The notes: generated by a model not told the origin, from the letters alone. A DNA stretch of 59,251 nt from Natrinema versiforme JCM 10478 (GCF_000337195.1 NZ_AOID01000022.1:1-59251); one strand, 5' to 3'; counted from the first letter of the stretch, positions 1-8,758 are shown. Made by a program: numbers and translations.

Positions 1-19
1 AGATGTGTATAAGAGACAG
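1..19. other. Tn5/Nextera mosaic-end adapter remnant (not genomic)
   Basis: The first 19 bases read AGATGTGTATAAGAGACAG, which is the 19-bp Tn5 mosaic end used in tagmentation libraries. The sequence becomes coding haloarchaeal DNA directly after it. The most likely explanation is an untrimmed adapter left at a contig end, not a biological transposon end. Confidence 0.95.
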
Positions 20-408
20 GCCCTGACTCGCAAACTCGTCAAGATACCGCCGAGTACGGCTCGACAGCCGCCGAGGGGAGCCACGGCGAGGAGCCCGATC
101 GCCTGCTCGTGACCGTCGGTGCTCTCGAGTCGAACGCTCGCGGGACCGACGAGGGGACGCGGCCGCACGGATTCTACGTCGAGGATACGGGGTCGGGGCT
201 GCCGGCCGATCGCGAGTCGCTGTTCGAGTTCGGCTACACGACCGATGCGGACGGGACCGGGCTCGGGTTGGCGATCGTCGAGGGGATCGCGACGGCCCAC
301 GGTTGGTCGATTGCGGCCCGAAACGGAGCGTCCGGCGGCGCTCGCTTCGAGTTCGACGATGTGCGAGTCGACGGCGGCGCGTCCGACACCGCCGCCGATT
401 CCGTCTGA
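20..408 (+). CDS. Sensor histidine kinase, C-terminal fragment (5' end missing)
   Basis: This is the last ~129 residues of a histidine kinase; the frame is open up to the adapter and ends at TGA 406-408. The ATP-binding HATPase_c fold is visible: a G1-type box (VEDTGSGLP) followed by F/G2-type boxes (FEFGYTTDADGTGLGLAIV) and the closing strand GGARFEF. The N box, phosphoacceptor histidine and any sensor domains lie off the contig. Haloarchaeal kinases of this type usually carry PAS or GAF sensors, but none can be seen here. The signal it reads is unknown. The gene is cut by the contig end, not by a mutation. Confidence 0.85.
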
Positions 409-535
409 GCGAGTCGGCTTCGGCACGTCGCGAGACCGGTCTCGAGTCGTTCGCGGTCGCCGTCGACCCGTCAGTACGGAACACGGTCTCGCTGTCCCAG
501 AAGAGGGAAATAGCGCGGCGTGCAACCACGAGCCG

Positions 536-1651
536 ATGCTGTTGGTCCTCTGTGTCGATCTCGACGACGATCTCGGGCGCAAGACCGGCTTCTCCACGCC
601 GGTCATCGGTCGCGACCCGGTCGAGGAAGCGGCCGTGGCGCTGGCCACTGCGGACCCGGAGGACTCGGACGTCAACGTCATCTTTCAGGGGTTGCACGTC
701 TACGACGATCTGGCGGAACGCAACGAGAGCGTCGAGGTCGCCGTCGTCACCGGCAACGACGAGGGCGACGTCAGCGCCAACCGCGAGGTCGGCGACGAGG
801 TCGATACCGTCCTCGCGAGCCTCTCGACCGCCGAGGACATCACCGCGCTCGTCGTCACCGACGGCGCACAGGACGAATCCGTCATCCCGATCATCCGCTC
901 GCGGGTCCCGATCGACGGCGTCCGACGGGTGGTCGTCCGACAGGCACAGAACCTCGAGTCGATGTACTATACGATCAAACAGGTCCTGAACGACCCCGAG
1001 ACCCGCGGAACGGTGCTCATTCCGCTGGGGATCCTCCTGTTGATCTACCCCCTCGCACTCATCGGATCCGCGCTGGATATGCCAGGGTTCGTCTTGGGAA
1101 TGACGTCGGCACTGCTCGGATTTTATCTCATCTCGCGCGGACTAGGGCTTGGCGACCGGCTGGACGCGACCGTCGAACGCGCCCGCCACTCGCTGTACGC
1201 CGGCCGGACCACTCTGCTCGCGTACATCGTCGCGGCCGCGCTGTTCGTCCTCGGCGGCGTCAGCGGGACGGACACCCTCGAGGCGGTCCGCCAATCGACC
1301 GACGGGTCCGTCGAAGTGCCGGTCATGCTCGCCGCGCTCGTCAACGGCTCGATCCACTGGTTTGCCGCCGCGGGCGTCACCACCAGCCTTGGCCAGATCA
1401 CCGATGAGTACATCGCGGGGACCCTGGAGTGGCGCTATCTCAACGCGCCCTTCTACGTGCTCTCGATCGCGGTCGTCCTCCACGCGGTGAGCGCCTTCTT
1501 CCTCGATCGGGTCGGGATCACCTACCTCGCGACGGCGCTGACCGCCGGCACGCTGCTCGGAATCGCGAGCACGCTGGCCTTTGCCGTCGCCGAGTCGCGG
1601 CTTTCCGATTCGGATCGAGACGGGGGACAGCGAGGGGCCGAGCGAGTCTAA
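536..1651 (+). CDS. DUF373 family membrane protein
   Basis: A 371-residue protein that looks like the archaeal DUF373 family, whose function is unknown. Residues 1-150 form a soluble Rossmann-like part (MLLVLCVDLDDDLG start, then VAVVTGND and LVVTDGAQDESVI segments). Residues ~158-352 hold about six hydrophobic segments, so it is an integral membrane protein with a cytosolic N-terminal domain. The ATG at 536 is chosen because the family motif begins there; the frame extends upstream but that part is low-complexity GC-rich sequence. It converges on the polyprenyl synthase gene with only 7 bases between the two stops. Confidence 0.85.
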   Translation: MLLVLCVDLDDDLGRKTGFSTPVIGRDPVEEAAVALATADPEDSDVNVIFQGLHVYDDLAERNESVEVAVVTGNDEGDVSANREVGDEVDTVLASLSTAEDITALVVTDGAQDESVIPIIRSRVPIDGVRRVVVRQAQNLESMYYTIKQVLNDPETRGTVLIPLGILLLIYPLALIGSALDMPGFVLGMTSALLGFYLISRGLGLGDRLDATVERARHSLYAGRTTLLAYIVAAALFVLGGVSGTDTLEAVRQSTDGSVEVPVMLAALVNGSIHWFAAAGVTTSLGQITDEYIAGTLEWRYLNAPFYVLSIAVVLHAVSAFFLDRVGITYLATALTAGTLLGIASTLAFAVAESRLSDSDRDGGQRGAERV

Positions 1652-1658
1652 ACGGCGA

Positions 1659-2504
1659 TTAGCGTTCCCGTTCGACGACGAACTCCGCTAACTCGAGTAG
1701 ATACTGTCGAGCCTCTGGGTCGGCGACCTCGACCCGGTCCAGCGCGTCGAGTGCCCGATCGGCCTCCGCCTGCGCGTGTGCATTGGCTTCGTCGGGCGTG
1801 AGATCGGTCACTTGGACGACCGACGGCCGCTCTAAGGCGGCGTCGTGGCCGGTCGGCTTGCCGAGTTCCTCGGGGTCGGCGACGGCGTCCAACACGTCGT
1901 CCCTGATCTGGAAGGCGACGCCGACGCGTTCGGCGTACTCGCCCAGCGCCTCGACGGTGACGGGGTCGGAGTCGGCGGCGATCGCGCCGAGCTCGGCCGC
2001 GGCCCGAAAGAGCGCGCCGGTCTTGCGCCGTGCCAGCGTCATGTACTCTTCTTCGTTCGTGGGTTCGGCCGAGAGTTCGGTCGCCTCGCCGATGCCGAGT
2101 TCGACCATCGCCTCGGCGACGACGCGGGTGGCGTCCGGATCGGCCGAAAAGAGGGCGAAGGCCTCGCCCAGCAGCCCGTCGCTGGTGATGATCGCCGGCC
2201 CGTGGCCGAACTCGGCCCACGCGCTGGTCGTCCCGCGGCGCAGCTCCGAGCGGTCGATGATGTCGTCGACGACGAGCGAGGCGCTGTGGACGAGTTCGAT
2301 GCCGACGCCGAACTCGACCGCGTCCTCGGCCCGCCCGCCGACCGTCTCGCAGGCCAGCAGCGTCACCATCGGTCGAACGCGCTTCCCTCCGGAGAGCGCG
2401 ACGTGGCGAACCTCCTCGCTGAGCGTCTCGGGTTCGACCCCTTCGACGACCTCGACGAGACGCTCCTCGATCAGCGCCCGTCGGCGCTCCAGCAGTTCCA
2501 TCAC
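1659..2504 (-). CDS. idsA: Short/medium-chain polyprenyl diphosphate synthase (IdsA-like)
   Basis: A 281-residue trans-prenyltransferase that condenses IPP with allylic diphosphates to make the isoprenoid chains of ether lipids, carotenoids and quinones. The first Asp-rich motif is DDIID at 80-84, followed by RSELRRG; the second is DDVLD at 202-206. GGKRVRP near residue 40 is the family's IPP-binding signature. The residue five before the first motif is Ala75, a position often aromatic in archaeal GGPP synthases, so a product longer than C20 is possible. It is shorter than many family members (~330-350). An AT-rich box on the minus strand at about 2525-2530 fits a near-leaderless transcript. 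idsA is a family-level symbol. Confidence 0.9.
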   Translation of the reverse strand: MMELLERRRALIEERLVEVVEGVEPETLSEEVRHVALSGGKRVRPMVTLLACETVGGRAEDAVEFGVGIELVHSASLVVDDIIDRSELRRGTTSAWAEFGHGPAIITSDGLLGEAFALFSADPDATRVVAEAMVELGIGEATELSAEPTNEEEYMTLARRKTGALFRAAAELGAIAADSDPVTVEALGEYAERVGVAFQIRDDVLDAVADPEELGKPTGHDAALERPSVVQVTDLTPDEANAHAQAEADRALDALDRVEVADPEARQYLLELAEFVVERER

Positions 2505-2617
2505 CCGCGCTTAGGATGGGGTGGAAAAGTAGCTAACGGATCAACTACGCCCCTCTGTCCCCTCTGTTGCGTACGGGAGATGCGGAGAAGCTGCACGGAA
2601 AACTGACCAAACGGCTA

Positions 2618-2636
2618 CGAGCGTCGCAGACGCTCG
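2618..2636 (-). terminator. Hairpin just downstream of etfBA
   Basis: A perfect 8-bp inverted repeat (CGAGCGTC / GACGCTCG) with a 3-base loop lies 12 bases beyond the etfA stop. On the minus strand it is followed after a few bases by T-rich stretches (TTTGG, then GTTTTCC). The position fits a transcription terminator or 3'-end stabiliser for the etfBA message. Archaeal termination depends mainly on T-tracts, so the hairpin's role is inferred. Confidence 0.4.
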
Positions 2637-2648
2637 CGGTCCTATCGC

Positions 2649-3605
2649 TTATCCGTCGAACTCGTCGATGAGTTCGGGGACGACGTCGAAGAGGTCGTCG
2701 ACGATCGCGTAGTCGGCGATGTCCATGATCGGCGCGTTGGGGTCCGTGTTGATCGCGACGATCGTATCGGAGCCCTTCATGCCAGCGACGTGCTGGACTG
2801 CCCCGGAGATCCCGATAGCGATGTAGACATCAGGGGTGACGACCTTCCCGGACTGGCCGACCTGCCGGTTCTTTGGCAGCCAGCCGTTGTCGACGATCGG
2901 CCGGGACGAGGACAGCGTCGCACCGAGTGCGTCCGCCAGATCCCGGATGAGATCGAGGTTTTCCTCTTCCTCGATCCCGCGGCCGATCGAGACGAGCACG
3001 TCGGCCTCGCTGATGTCGACGTCGCCGCCGCCGACTTCCTCGAAGCCGTTGACCGTCGAGCCGACGGCATCCTCGTCGATGTCGGCCTCGAAGGCCTCGA
3101 TCGCGGCGTCGCCGGTTCCTTCGGCGGCGGGCCACTCGGCACCGCGGATCGTGACGACCGCGTCGCCGGAGAGTTCGTTGGTCGTCTCGACCTTGCCGCC
3201 GTACATCTCGCGGGTCGCGACGAGGGTCTCGCCGTCGTTGTCGAGGTCGATCGTGTCGGTGACGATCGGCAGGTCGAGTTGGTTGGCGATGGCGGGGGCG
3301 TAGTCGAGGCCGTTGACGCTGTTGGGCGTCAGGACGTACTGCGGGGCGAGGTCGTCGTAGAGCTGCGCGATCGCCTGCGTGTAGACGTCGTGGTTGAACT
3401 CCTCGCCGTGGGAGACGGTGTGGATCGCGTCGACGCCGTCGCGGTTGAGCTTCTCGGCGAAGTCGTCGACGGTGCCGCTGATGACCGCGAGGTGGAGGTC
3501 GCCGCCGGTCTCGTCGGCGAGCTGGCGGCCGGCGGTGATGATCTCGTAGCTGACATCGCGCAGTTCGCCGCGGCGGTGGTCCGCGACCGCGAGGACGTCG
3601 CTCAT
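2649..3605 (-). CDS. etfA: Electron transfer flavoprotein subunit alpha
   Basis: A 318-residue ETF alpha subunit (FixB family), the FAD-binding half of the soluble heterodimer that carries electrons from acyl-CoA and other dehydrogenases to the quinone pool. The C-terminal FAD domain is clear: [12 protein letters not shown], then [20 protein letters not shown] and INTDPNAPI. The N-terminal half (~1-190) is the alpha/beta domain that pairs with EtfB. Its ATG overlaps the etfB stop by 4 bases, so it is the second gene of a translationally coupled etfB-etfA operon. No fixC/fixX partner is adjacent. Confidence 0.95.
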   Translation of the reverse strand: MSDVLAVADHRRGELRDVSYEIITAGRQLADETGGDLHLAVISGTVDDFAEKLNRDGVDAIHTVSHGEEFNHDVYTQAIAQLYDDLAPQYVLTPNSVNGLDYAPAIANQLDLPIVTDTIDLDNDGETLVATREMYGGKVETTNELSGDAVVTIRGAEWPAAEGTGDAAIEAFEADIDEDAVGSTVNGFEEVGGGDVDISEADVLVSIGRGIEEEENLDLIRDLADALGATLSSSRPIVDNGWLPKNRQVGQSGKVVTPDVYIAIGISGAVQHVAGMKGSDTIVAINTDPNAPIMDIADYAIVDDLFDVVPELIDEFDG

Positions 3606-4393
3606 TGTGCCACCCCCTTGTCGCGGAGCAGTTCACCCAGCTCCGAGGCGGTCTCCTCGGGGCTGCCCTCCCAGAACGTCGCGTCGCTCTCGCTTTCGGG
3701 CTCGTACATGTCCGTCAGCTCGAGTTCGGTTTCGATGGTGCTCTCGTCGACGCCGATATCGGCGAGGGCCTTGATGTCCATCGGCTTCTGTTGGGCCTGG
3801 CGGATGCCCCGGAGGCTGGCGTAGCGGGGCTCGTTGATCCCCGTCTGGATCGTCAGGACGGCCGAGAGCTCGATGTCGGTCAGCTCCTCGACGCCGCCCT
3901 CGAGTTCGCGTCGCACCGAAGCCAGGTCATCGTCGAAGTCGTGCTCGAGGTGGTTGACGACGGCACCCCACTGGTAGCCGAGGTTCTCGGCGACGGAGAC
4001 GCCGGTCGCGGCGAAGCTGTCGTCGCCGGCTTGGACCCCCGAGAGCACGAGGTCGGGATCCTCTTCCTCGACGACGGCGCTCAGGATCTCCGTCTTGGCG
4101 TTGACATCGAGCAGGTCGACGTCCTCGAGGGAGTCGTCCCAGACGCGAACCGCGCGGTCGGCACCCTTCGCGAGGGCCTGCCGGATGGTCTGTTCGCACT
4201 CTTCGGGTCCGATGGTGACGGTTACGACTTCATCGGCGATGCCGTCCTCCTGCAACTGGACGGCTTCTTCGATCGCGTAATCGTCCCACTCGTTGAGGTC
4301 GGCACCGAGGTACTGGTCCGCGATTTCGGTTCCCTCGATTTCGAACTCGTCTTCGACGGTCGCCACCTCTTTGACCGTAACGAGAATTTTCAT
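3602..4393 (-). CDS. etfB: Electron transfer flavoprotein subunit beta
   Basis: A 263-residue ETF beta subunit (FixA family). It begins MKILVTVKEVATVEDEF and carries the typical segments DYAIEEAVQLQE, VVTVTIGPEECEQTIRQALA and LVLSGVQAGDDS, which line the nucleotide (AMP or second flavin) site. It works with EtfA as the electron carrier between cytosolic dehydrogenases and the membrane. It is the first gene of the operon. A minus-strand AT-rich box (GATTTAC, 4419-4425) lies 26-32 bases before the ATG, which fits a leaderless transcript. Confidence 0.95.
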   Translation of the reverse strand: MKILVTVKEVATVEDEFEIEGTEIADQYLGADLNEWDDYAIEEAVQLQEDGIADEVVTVTIGPEECEQTIRQALAKGADRAVRVWDDSLEDVDLLDVNAKTEILSAVVEEEDPDLVLSGVQAGDDSFAATGVSVAENLGYQWGAVVNHLEHDFDDDLASVRRELEGGVEELTDIELSAVLTIQTGINEPRYASLRGIRQAQQKPMDIKALADIGVDESTIETELELTDMYEPESESDATFWEGSPEETASELGELLRDKGVAQ

Positions 4394-4570
4394 CGTTTGT
4401 CACTGCTACGTCCATACCGTAAATCTTTTCGAAACCGCCACTCACGCAGAAGCCGTTCAGTTACCATGTTTTTCGAATGATTTGTTTCGCGCTACGTTTG
4501 CTGGCGGTCTCCGGGGAGTGAGCTACCAGCGTTTCGTTCGCGCGCCTGATCGATCTCCAAGACGGAAACG

Positions 4571-4577
4571 GTTTAAC
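4571..4577 (+). promoter_or_regulatory. Putative TATA box of the TRAM-domain gene
   Basis: GTTTAAC lies 23-29 bases before the ATG at 4600. That spacing puts the transcription start at or next to the start codon, as in leaderless haloarchaeal genes, and supports ATG 4600 over the GTG at 4591. Confidence 0.45.
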
Positions 4578-4599
4578 GCCACCGCTGGTAGTGCTGAGT

Positions 4600-5091
4600 A
4601 TGGCAGACTGTCCACTCGCCGACGACTGCCCGGAGTTCTCCGAACGGATTTCGGGAATGGGATGTCAACACTACGGTGATCGGGGTGGCAAGGAGTGGTG
4701 TAACCACTACGGCCAACCGATCGAAGACCTCAAAACACAGCCGGTCAAGTCGGGCGAGGAAGTCGTCATCGATGTCGTCGATATGCACGAAAGCGGTGCC
4801 GGCGTCGGCCGGACTGAAGACGGGTTCATCGTGATGGTCGACGGCGTCCTGCCGGAAGCCCGTGCGCGAGTGGAGATTACGCGGGTCCACAGCAATCACG
4901 CGCGCGCCGAGGAGTTGGAACTTCTCCCGATGGATCCCGACGAAGACGACGCCAACGAGGAGGGCGCGGCGTCGGGAGACGACGGTGACGATGGTGACGC
5001 CGTTGCTGACGAGTCCGGTTCGGACGACGGCGACGACGGCGGTCCCGAGCGCGAGCGACTCGGCAGTCGCGATAACTTCTGGGGCTCGTAA
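4600..5091 (+). CDS. TRAM domain protein with N-terminal Cys cluster and acidic tail
   Basis: A 163-residue protein. Residues ~49-110 form a TRAM domain (VKSGEEVVIDVVDMHESGAG through FIVMVDGVLPEARARVEIT), an OB-like fold that binds RNA, known from tRNA-modification enzymes and from small archaeal TRAM proteins thought to be RNA chaperones. Before it are four cysteines (4, 10, 22, 34; CPLADDC, GMGC, EWC) that could bind a metal. The C-terminal ~50 residues are almost all Asp, Glu, Gly and Ala and end in RDNFWGS. An RNA-binding role is inferred from the domain; the target is unknown. Confidence 0.85.
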   Translation: MADCPLADDCPEFSERISGMGCQHYGDRGGKEWCNHYGQPIEDLKTQPVKSGEEVVIDVVDMHESGAGVGRTEDGFIVMVDGVLPEARARVEITRVHSNHARAEELELLPMDPDEDDANEEGAASGDDGDDGDAVADESGSDDGDDGGPERERLGSRDNFWGS

Positions 5092-5229
5092 CGTCCCCCT
5101 TGAGTGGACAGATCGCGCTGCGTCGGTCGGTTTTCTCCGAAGTTCAACTGTCCTGGGTCAGCGGATGCTCGTATCGACGCACCGTTCCGGCTCACACAAC
5201 GTTTTCTCGGTCCCGTGCGATGGAGGCAC

Positions 5230-6222
5230 ATGGAACGCATTTCGCTGTCGAACTCGGCCTTCGAGGGAGACAACAACGCCTACCTCTTCACCGACGACTC
5301 GGAGACGGCGCTGATCGATACCGGCGACCGGACCGACGCGACCCGCGAGGCCCTTGCGACGGCACTCGCCGACCGCGGACTCGAGTTCGCGGATATCGAC
5401 CGGATCTTCCTCACGCACTGGCACCACGACCACTGCGGGCTGGCTGGTGACATTCAGGCCGAGAGCGGGGCCGACGTGTACGCACACGCCGCCGACGCGG
5501 CGCTTATCGAAGGCGGCGAAGACGCGTGGGAGGCGATGTACGAGCGCCAAGAGCGGTACTTCGAGGAGTGGGGCATGCCCGAGGCCGAGCGGGAGGTCCT
5601 GCGCGAGCGCATGCGCCCCGACGTGGCGACGACCGAGACGCCGACCGTGACCCCGTTCGCGGACGGTGACACGTTCTCGATCCCCGGCACCGAACTCGAG
5701 GTCGTCCACACCCCCGGGCACGCGGCCGGGCTGTGCATGTTCGAAGCCGACCTCGAGCGCGGCCGGGAGGTGTTTTCTGGCGATACGCTGTTGCCGGTCT
5801 ATACCCCGAACGTCGGCGGCGCGGACGTACGCGTCGACCGCCCGCTCGAGAAGTACCTCCGCGCGCTGCAGCAAATCACCGAGGCCGACTACGCCCGCGC
5901 GTGGCCGGGCCATCGCGACCCGATCGACGACCCTGCCGAGCGGGCACAGTACATCATCGACCACCACGCGGAGCGCTCGTGGCGGGTCCTCGACGCGCTG
6001 GAGCGGCTCGGGCCCTGTGACGCGTGGACGGTCAGCGCCGACCTGTTCGGCAACCTCGACGACATCCACATCCTCCACGGCCCCGGCGAGTCATACGCGC
6101 ATCTGGAACACCTCGAGCGAGCGGGCACCGTCGTTCGCGAGGGCTCCGCGTACCGACTCGCCGACGGCGTCGCTGACGACCTCGCGGGGCTCGAGGACGA
6201 ACGCTGGGACCTCGAGTACTGA
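5230..6222 (+). CDS. MBL-fold metallo-hydrolase
   Basis: A 330-residue metallo-beta-lactamase-fold hydrolase. The dinuclear metal motif is HWHHDH at 63-68 (HxHxDH pattern), followed by a later His in VVHTPGHAAGLC, an Asp in VFSGDTLLP and a His in AWPGHRDPI. These complete the ligand set of the glyoxalase II/LACTB2-like branch. The ~80 C-terminal residues (SWRVLDALERLGPCDAWTVS onward) resemble the winged-helix tail of LACTB2-like proteins. The substrate is unknown; a thioester or RNA phosphodiester is possible. ATG 5230 is used because the fold begins right there; the upstream extension lacks family features. Confidence 0.85.
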   Translation: MERISLSNSAFEGDNNAYLFTDDSETALIDTGDRTDATREALATALADRGLEFADIDRIFLTHWHHDHCGLAGDIQAESGADVYAHAADAALIEGGEDAWEAMYERQERYFEEWGMPEAEREVLRERMRPDVATTETPTVTPFADGDTFSIPGTELEVVHTPGHAAGLCMFEADLERGREVFSGDTLLPVYTPNVGGADVRVDRPLEKYLRALQQITEADYARAWPGHRDPIDDPAERAQYIIDHHAERSWRVLDALERLGPCDAWTVSADLFGNLDDIHILHGPGESYAHLEHLERAGTVVREGSAYRLADGVADDLAGLEDERWDLEY

Positions 6223-6453
6223 CGCCGAGACCGGGCCAACGATCGCTCGGAGCGGCGGTCGCTCCCATCTCTCCCGTCGAGAATTGCTGCCCGGTGTCCT
6301 GACTCGCGAACGTCCCGCGACCTTTCGTCGCGACGTTGAGGCTCGCAGAAACGGTCCACTTCTCGAGGATCACGAAACTCCGTGACCGGAGATAGTCAGC
6401 CGTATTTTACAGACTAATTCGAATATATTTCGACCCGGTTCGATACCGAGAAG

Positions 6454-6460
6454 TATTTAC
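6454..6460 (+). promoter_or_regulatory. Putative TATA box upstream of the 118-residue membrane protein
   Basis: TATTTAC lies 24-30 bases before the ATG at 6484 in an AT-rich pocket (6405-6470), the usual distance for a leaderless haloarchaeal promoter. Confidence 0.45.
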
Positions 6461-6483
6461 TCATACCCGAGTTAGGAACGGCC

Positions 6484-6840
6484 ATGATGTGGCAAGACCT
6501 GATATTCCTCGCCGGAAGCGTCCTCTCGATCGTGTTCCTCGCGCCGACGGTGCGCGATGCGACGGCGAACATCCCACTTGGCTCGAGCGTCCCGTCGATG
6601 ACCATCGGCGCGATCTACGCCGTGACGTACGCGACGATGGGAATGACCTTCTCGGCCGCGGGCTCGCTCGGCGTCGCGATGATGTGGTCGCTGATCGTCT
6701 CCTACCGCTCGCCCAGCCCCCACGACGGCCCCGCAAATGTCGTCCGGTTCGCCGGTTCGCTGGCCCGACAGGCCCGACGGACCGTGAGCGACTTTCTGTC
6801 CGACGAGGAGTACCCCGCGCCCGGTCAGTCGGCCGACTGA
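6484..6840 (+). CDS. Small haloarchaeal membrane protein
   Basis: A 118-residue protein with two or three hydrophobic segments at ~4-22, ~40-58 and ~60-72, followed by a basic amphipathic stretch (ARQARRTVSDFL) and an acidic end. I do not recognise a domain; it resembles conserved haloarchaeal hypothetical membrane proteins. It stands alone, with its own promoter-like sequence and about 200 bases before the Tfx gene. The double-Met start (ATGATG) leaves a 3-base ambiguity. Confidence 0.7.
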   Translation: MMWQDLIFLAGSVLSIVFLAPTVRDATANIPLGSSVPSMTIGAIYAVTYATMGMTFSAAGSLGVAMMWSLIVSYRSPSPHDGPANVVRFAGSLARQARRTVSDFLSDEEYPAPGQSAD

Positions 6841-7043
6841 TCGAGCGCTCGGCCCCGACCGCGATCCGTTTTCCGCTGTCCGTTCGACCGGTCGCGACTG
6901 CCGACTCGTTTCGCAGGCCCGCAGTCTCGAGTCCGCCGGTCACGGGGCTCACTCGGTGCCGAGACCCGGGAAGCTTTGATCCCGCCGAAATAGGCTGTAC
7001 ACATGCACACGCGAGTCCGCGGATTCGAGGGAGGGGTGTCGCC

Positions 7044-7502
7044 GTGATCGACGACGTCGAGGAACTCCTCGAGGAGATCGGGTTCGACCCCGAGACGAGC
7101 GTGTTGACCTACCGGCAGGCGCAGGTGCTCGCACTGCGGGAACGCGACGTTTCGCAGGCCGATATCGCCGACGCGCTCGGGACCTCGCGGGCGAACGTCT
7201 CCTCGATCGAGTCGAGCGCCCGGGAGAACGTGTCGAAAGCCCGCGAGACGGTCGCGTTCGCGGAGGCGCTTCGCGCACCAGTCCGGGTTCGGGTTCCCTC
7301 GGGCACCGATCTCTACGACGTGCCCCAGTTGGTCTACGACGCCTGCGACGAGGCCGGCGTCAAGGTCGATCACACCGCGCCGGACCTGATGAAGGTCGTC
7401 AGCGACGCCGCCGGATCGGCCGTCACCGGTCGACAGGTGTCGACGCCGCTGATCGTCGGGGTAACCTCGGAGGGAATGGTCCGCGTTCGCCATCAGGGCT
7501 GA
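7044..7502 (+). CDS. Tfx family DNA-binding protein
   Basis: A 152-residue transcription factor of the archaeal Tfx family, named after the Methanothermobacter protein that binds the fmdECB promoter. Residues ~18-65 hold the helix-turn-helix (LTYRQAQVLALRERDVSQAD, then IADALGTSRANVSSIESSAR). The C-terminal part (VRVPSGTDLYDVPQLVYDAC onward) is the conserved companion domain. No in-frame ATG is available, so the GTG at 7044 is the best start. The regulated gene cannot be told from context; both neighbours are separate units. Confidence 0.85.
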   Translation: MIDDVEELLEEIGFDPETSVLTYRQAQVLALRERDVSQADIADALGTSRANVSSIESSARENVSKARETVAFAEALRAPVRVRVPSGTDLYDVPQLVYDACDEAGVKVDHTAPDLMKVVSDAAGSAVTGRQVSTPLIVGVTSEGMVRVRHQG

Positions 7503-7540
7503 CCCGGTCGAACGGCTCAGAACCGGGCTTCGTCGGGGGA

Positions 7541-7861
7541 TCAGCCGGTCGAGACGAGGTGCAGGCCGACGATTCCGACGACGATGAGGGACATGAAGCC
7601 GAGCCGAGCCACCGTTGCCGGTTCGTCGAGCAACGCGATTCCAAGCGTCGCCGTCCCGACCGCACCGATTCCGGTCCAGACCGCGTACGCGGTTCCGATC
7701 GGCAGGGACTGTATCGCCCGCGAGAGAAGCACCATACTCAGGAGGAGCGCGACCGCCGTCCCGACGGTCGGGATCGGCCTCGAGAGCCCGTCGGAGTAGT
7801 GGAGCCCGATGGCCCACGCGATTTCGAACAGTCCCGCGACGAAGAGCAGCGGCCACGACAT
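7541..7861 (-). CDS. SMR-family exporter, Gdx/SugE-like
   Basis: A 106-residue four-TM small multidrug resistance protein. It fits the Gdx (former SugE) branch, which exports guanidinium in bacteria: the N-terminal GLFEIAWAIGL with the essential Glu13, the TM3 block GTAYAVWTGIGAVG and the closing IVVGIVGLHL. SMR proteins work as antiparallel dimers driven by proton exchange. ATG 7861 is preferred to the GTG three codons upstream because it matches the usual family N-terminus. There is no second paired SMR gene, which agrees with a homodimer. The substrate is inferred from bacterial relatives only. Confidence 0.88.
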   Translation of the reverse strand: MSWPLLFVAGLFEIAWAIGLHYSDGLSRPIPTVGTAVALLLSMVLLSRAIQSLPIGTAYAVWTGIGAVGTATLGIALLDEPATVARLGFMSLIVVGIVGLHLVSTG

Positions 7862-7972
7862 CAGTGTCACTCCGGGCTCGCCCGACTATAGTACAGCGAT
7901 GTGCGCCCACCCGCCGGAGCAGACGCGGCCGATTCCCGGAGAGATTTGTAGGCCGCCCCCGTCGACCCCGGT

Positions 7973-8758
7973 ATGGACTTCGATCTCGACGGCAACAGCG
8001 CACTGGTGACCGCCGCCTCGAGCGGCCTCGGCTTTGCGAGCGCACAGGCGTTGGCAGCGGACGGCGCAAACGTCGCGATCTGTGGCCGCGACGCGGCGCG
8101 ACTCGAGGACGCGCGCGATGAACTCGCCGAGATGGGCGACGGCGAGGTACTCGCCGTGCAGGCCGACCTCACCGACCCGGACGACGTCTCCCATCTCGTG
8201 AGCGAGACGGTCGACGCCTTCGGCGGGCTCGATCACCTCGTCACCTCCTCGGGCGGGCCGCCGAGTACGACGTTTCTCGAGACCGACGAACAGGACTGGT
8301 ATCAGGCCTACGACCTGCTGGTGATGAGCGTCGTCTGGACCATCGAGGAGAGCTACGAGCACCTCCTCGCGTCCGACCACGGGACGATCACCTGCATCAC
8401 GTCCCGGACGGTGCGGGAGGTCGCCGACGGCTTGCTGCTCTCGAACTCGGTGCGCCGGGGCGTGATCGGCCTCGTCAAAACGGTCTCGCGGGAGTTCGCC
8501 CCCGAAATCCGGGCCAACGCGGTCCTCCCGGGGACGATCGAAACGGCCCGGATCGAGGAACTCCTCGAGGCTCGCGTCGAGCGCGGCACCTACGACGACT
8601 ACGAGCAGGGACTGGCCGCGATGGCCGACGACATTCCGATGGACCGCATCGGTGACCCCCGCGAACTCGGGGACGTCGTCGCCTTCCTCTCGAGCCCGCG
8701 GGCGAGTTTCGTCAACGGAGCCGAGATCCCGATCGACGGCGGCCTGCTGCGGAGTTGA
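7973..8758 (+). CDS. SDR-fold protein with non-standard active site (FabG-like)
   Basis: A 261-residue Rossmann protein of the short-chain dehydrogenase family, closest in pattern to divergent FabG-like members. The nucleotide loop is TAASSGLG at 13-20 instead of TGxxxGxG, and the NNAG position reads TSSGG (91-95). Ser144 is present, but the catalytic YxxxK is missing: the matching stretch LSNSV (156-160) has Leu for Tyr and Val for Lys. The C-terminal PGTIETARIEE and VNGAEIPIDGG blocks are normal. It may bind NAD(P) without classical SDR chemistry. Some database subgroups describe this same imperfect match, so it is probably an established subfamily. Confidence 0.85.
   Translation: MDFDLDGNSALVTAASSGLGFASAQALAADGANVAICGRDAARLEDARDELAEMGDGEVLAVQADLTDPDDVSHLVSETVDAFGGLDHLVTSSGGPPSTTFLETDEQDWYQAYDLLVMSVVWTIEESYEHLLASDHGTITCITSRTVREVADGLLLSNSVRRGVIGLVKTVSREFAPEIRANAVLPGTIETARIEELLEARVERGTYDDYEQGLAAMADDIPMDRIGDPRELGDVVAFLSSPRASFVNGAEIPIDGGLLRS

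Noticed and set aside
119-1651. 510-residue frame including the DUF373 protein
   Set aside because: The first ~139 codons overlap the kinase fragment out of frame and are Arg/Ser-rich shadow sequence; the family start is the ATG at 536.
7541-7972. Guanidine riboswitch upstream of the Gdx-like gene
   Set aside because: Only ~110 bases separate it from the next gene and no riboswitch-like conserved elements are visible; such riboswitches are bacterial.
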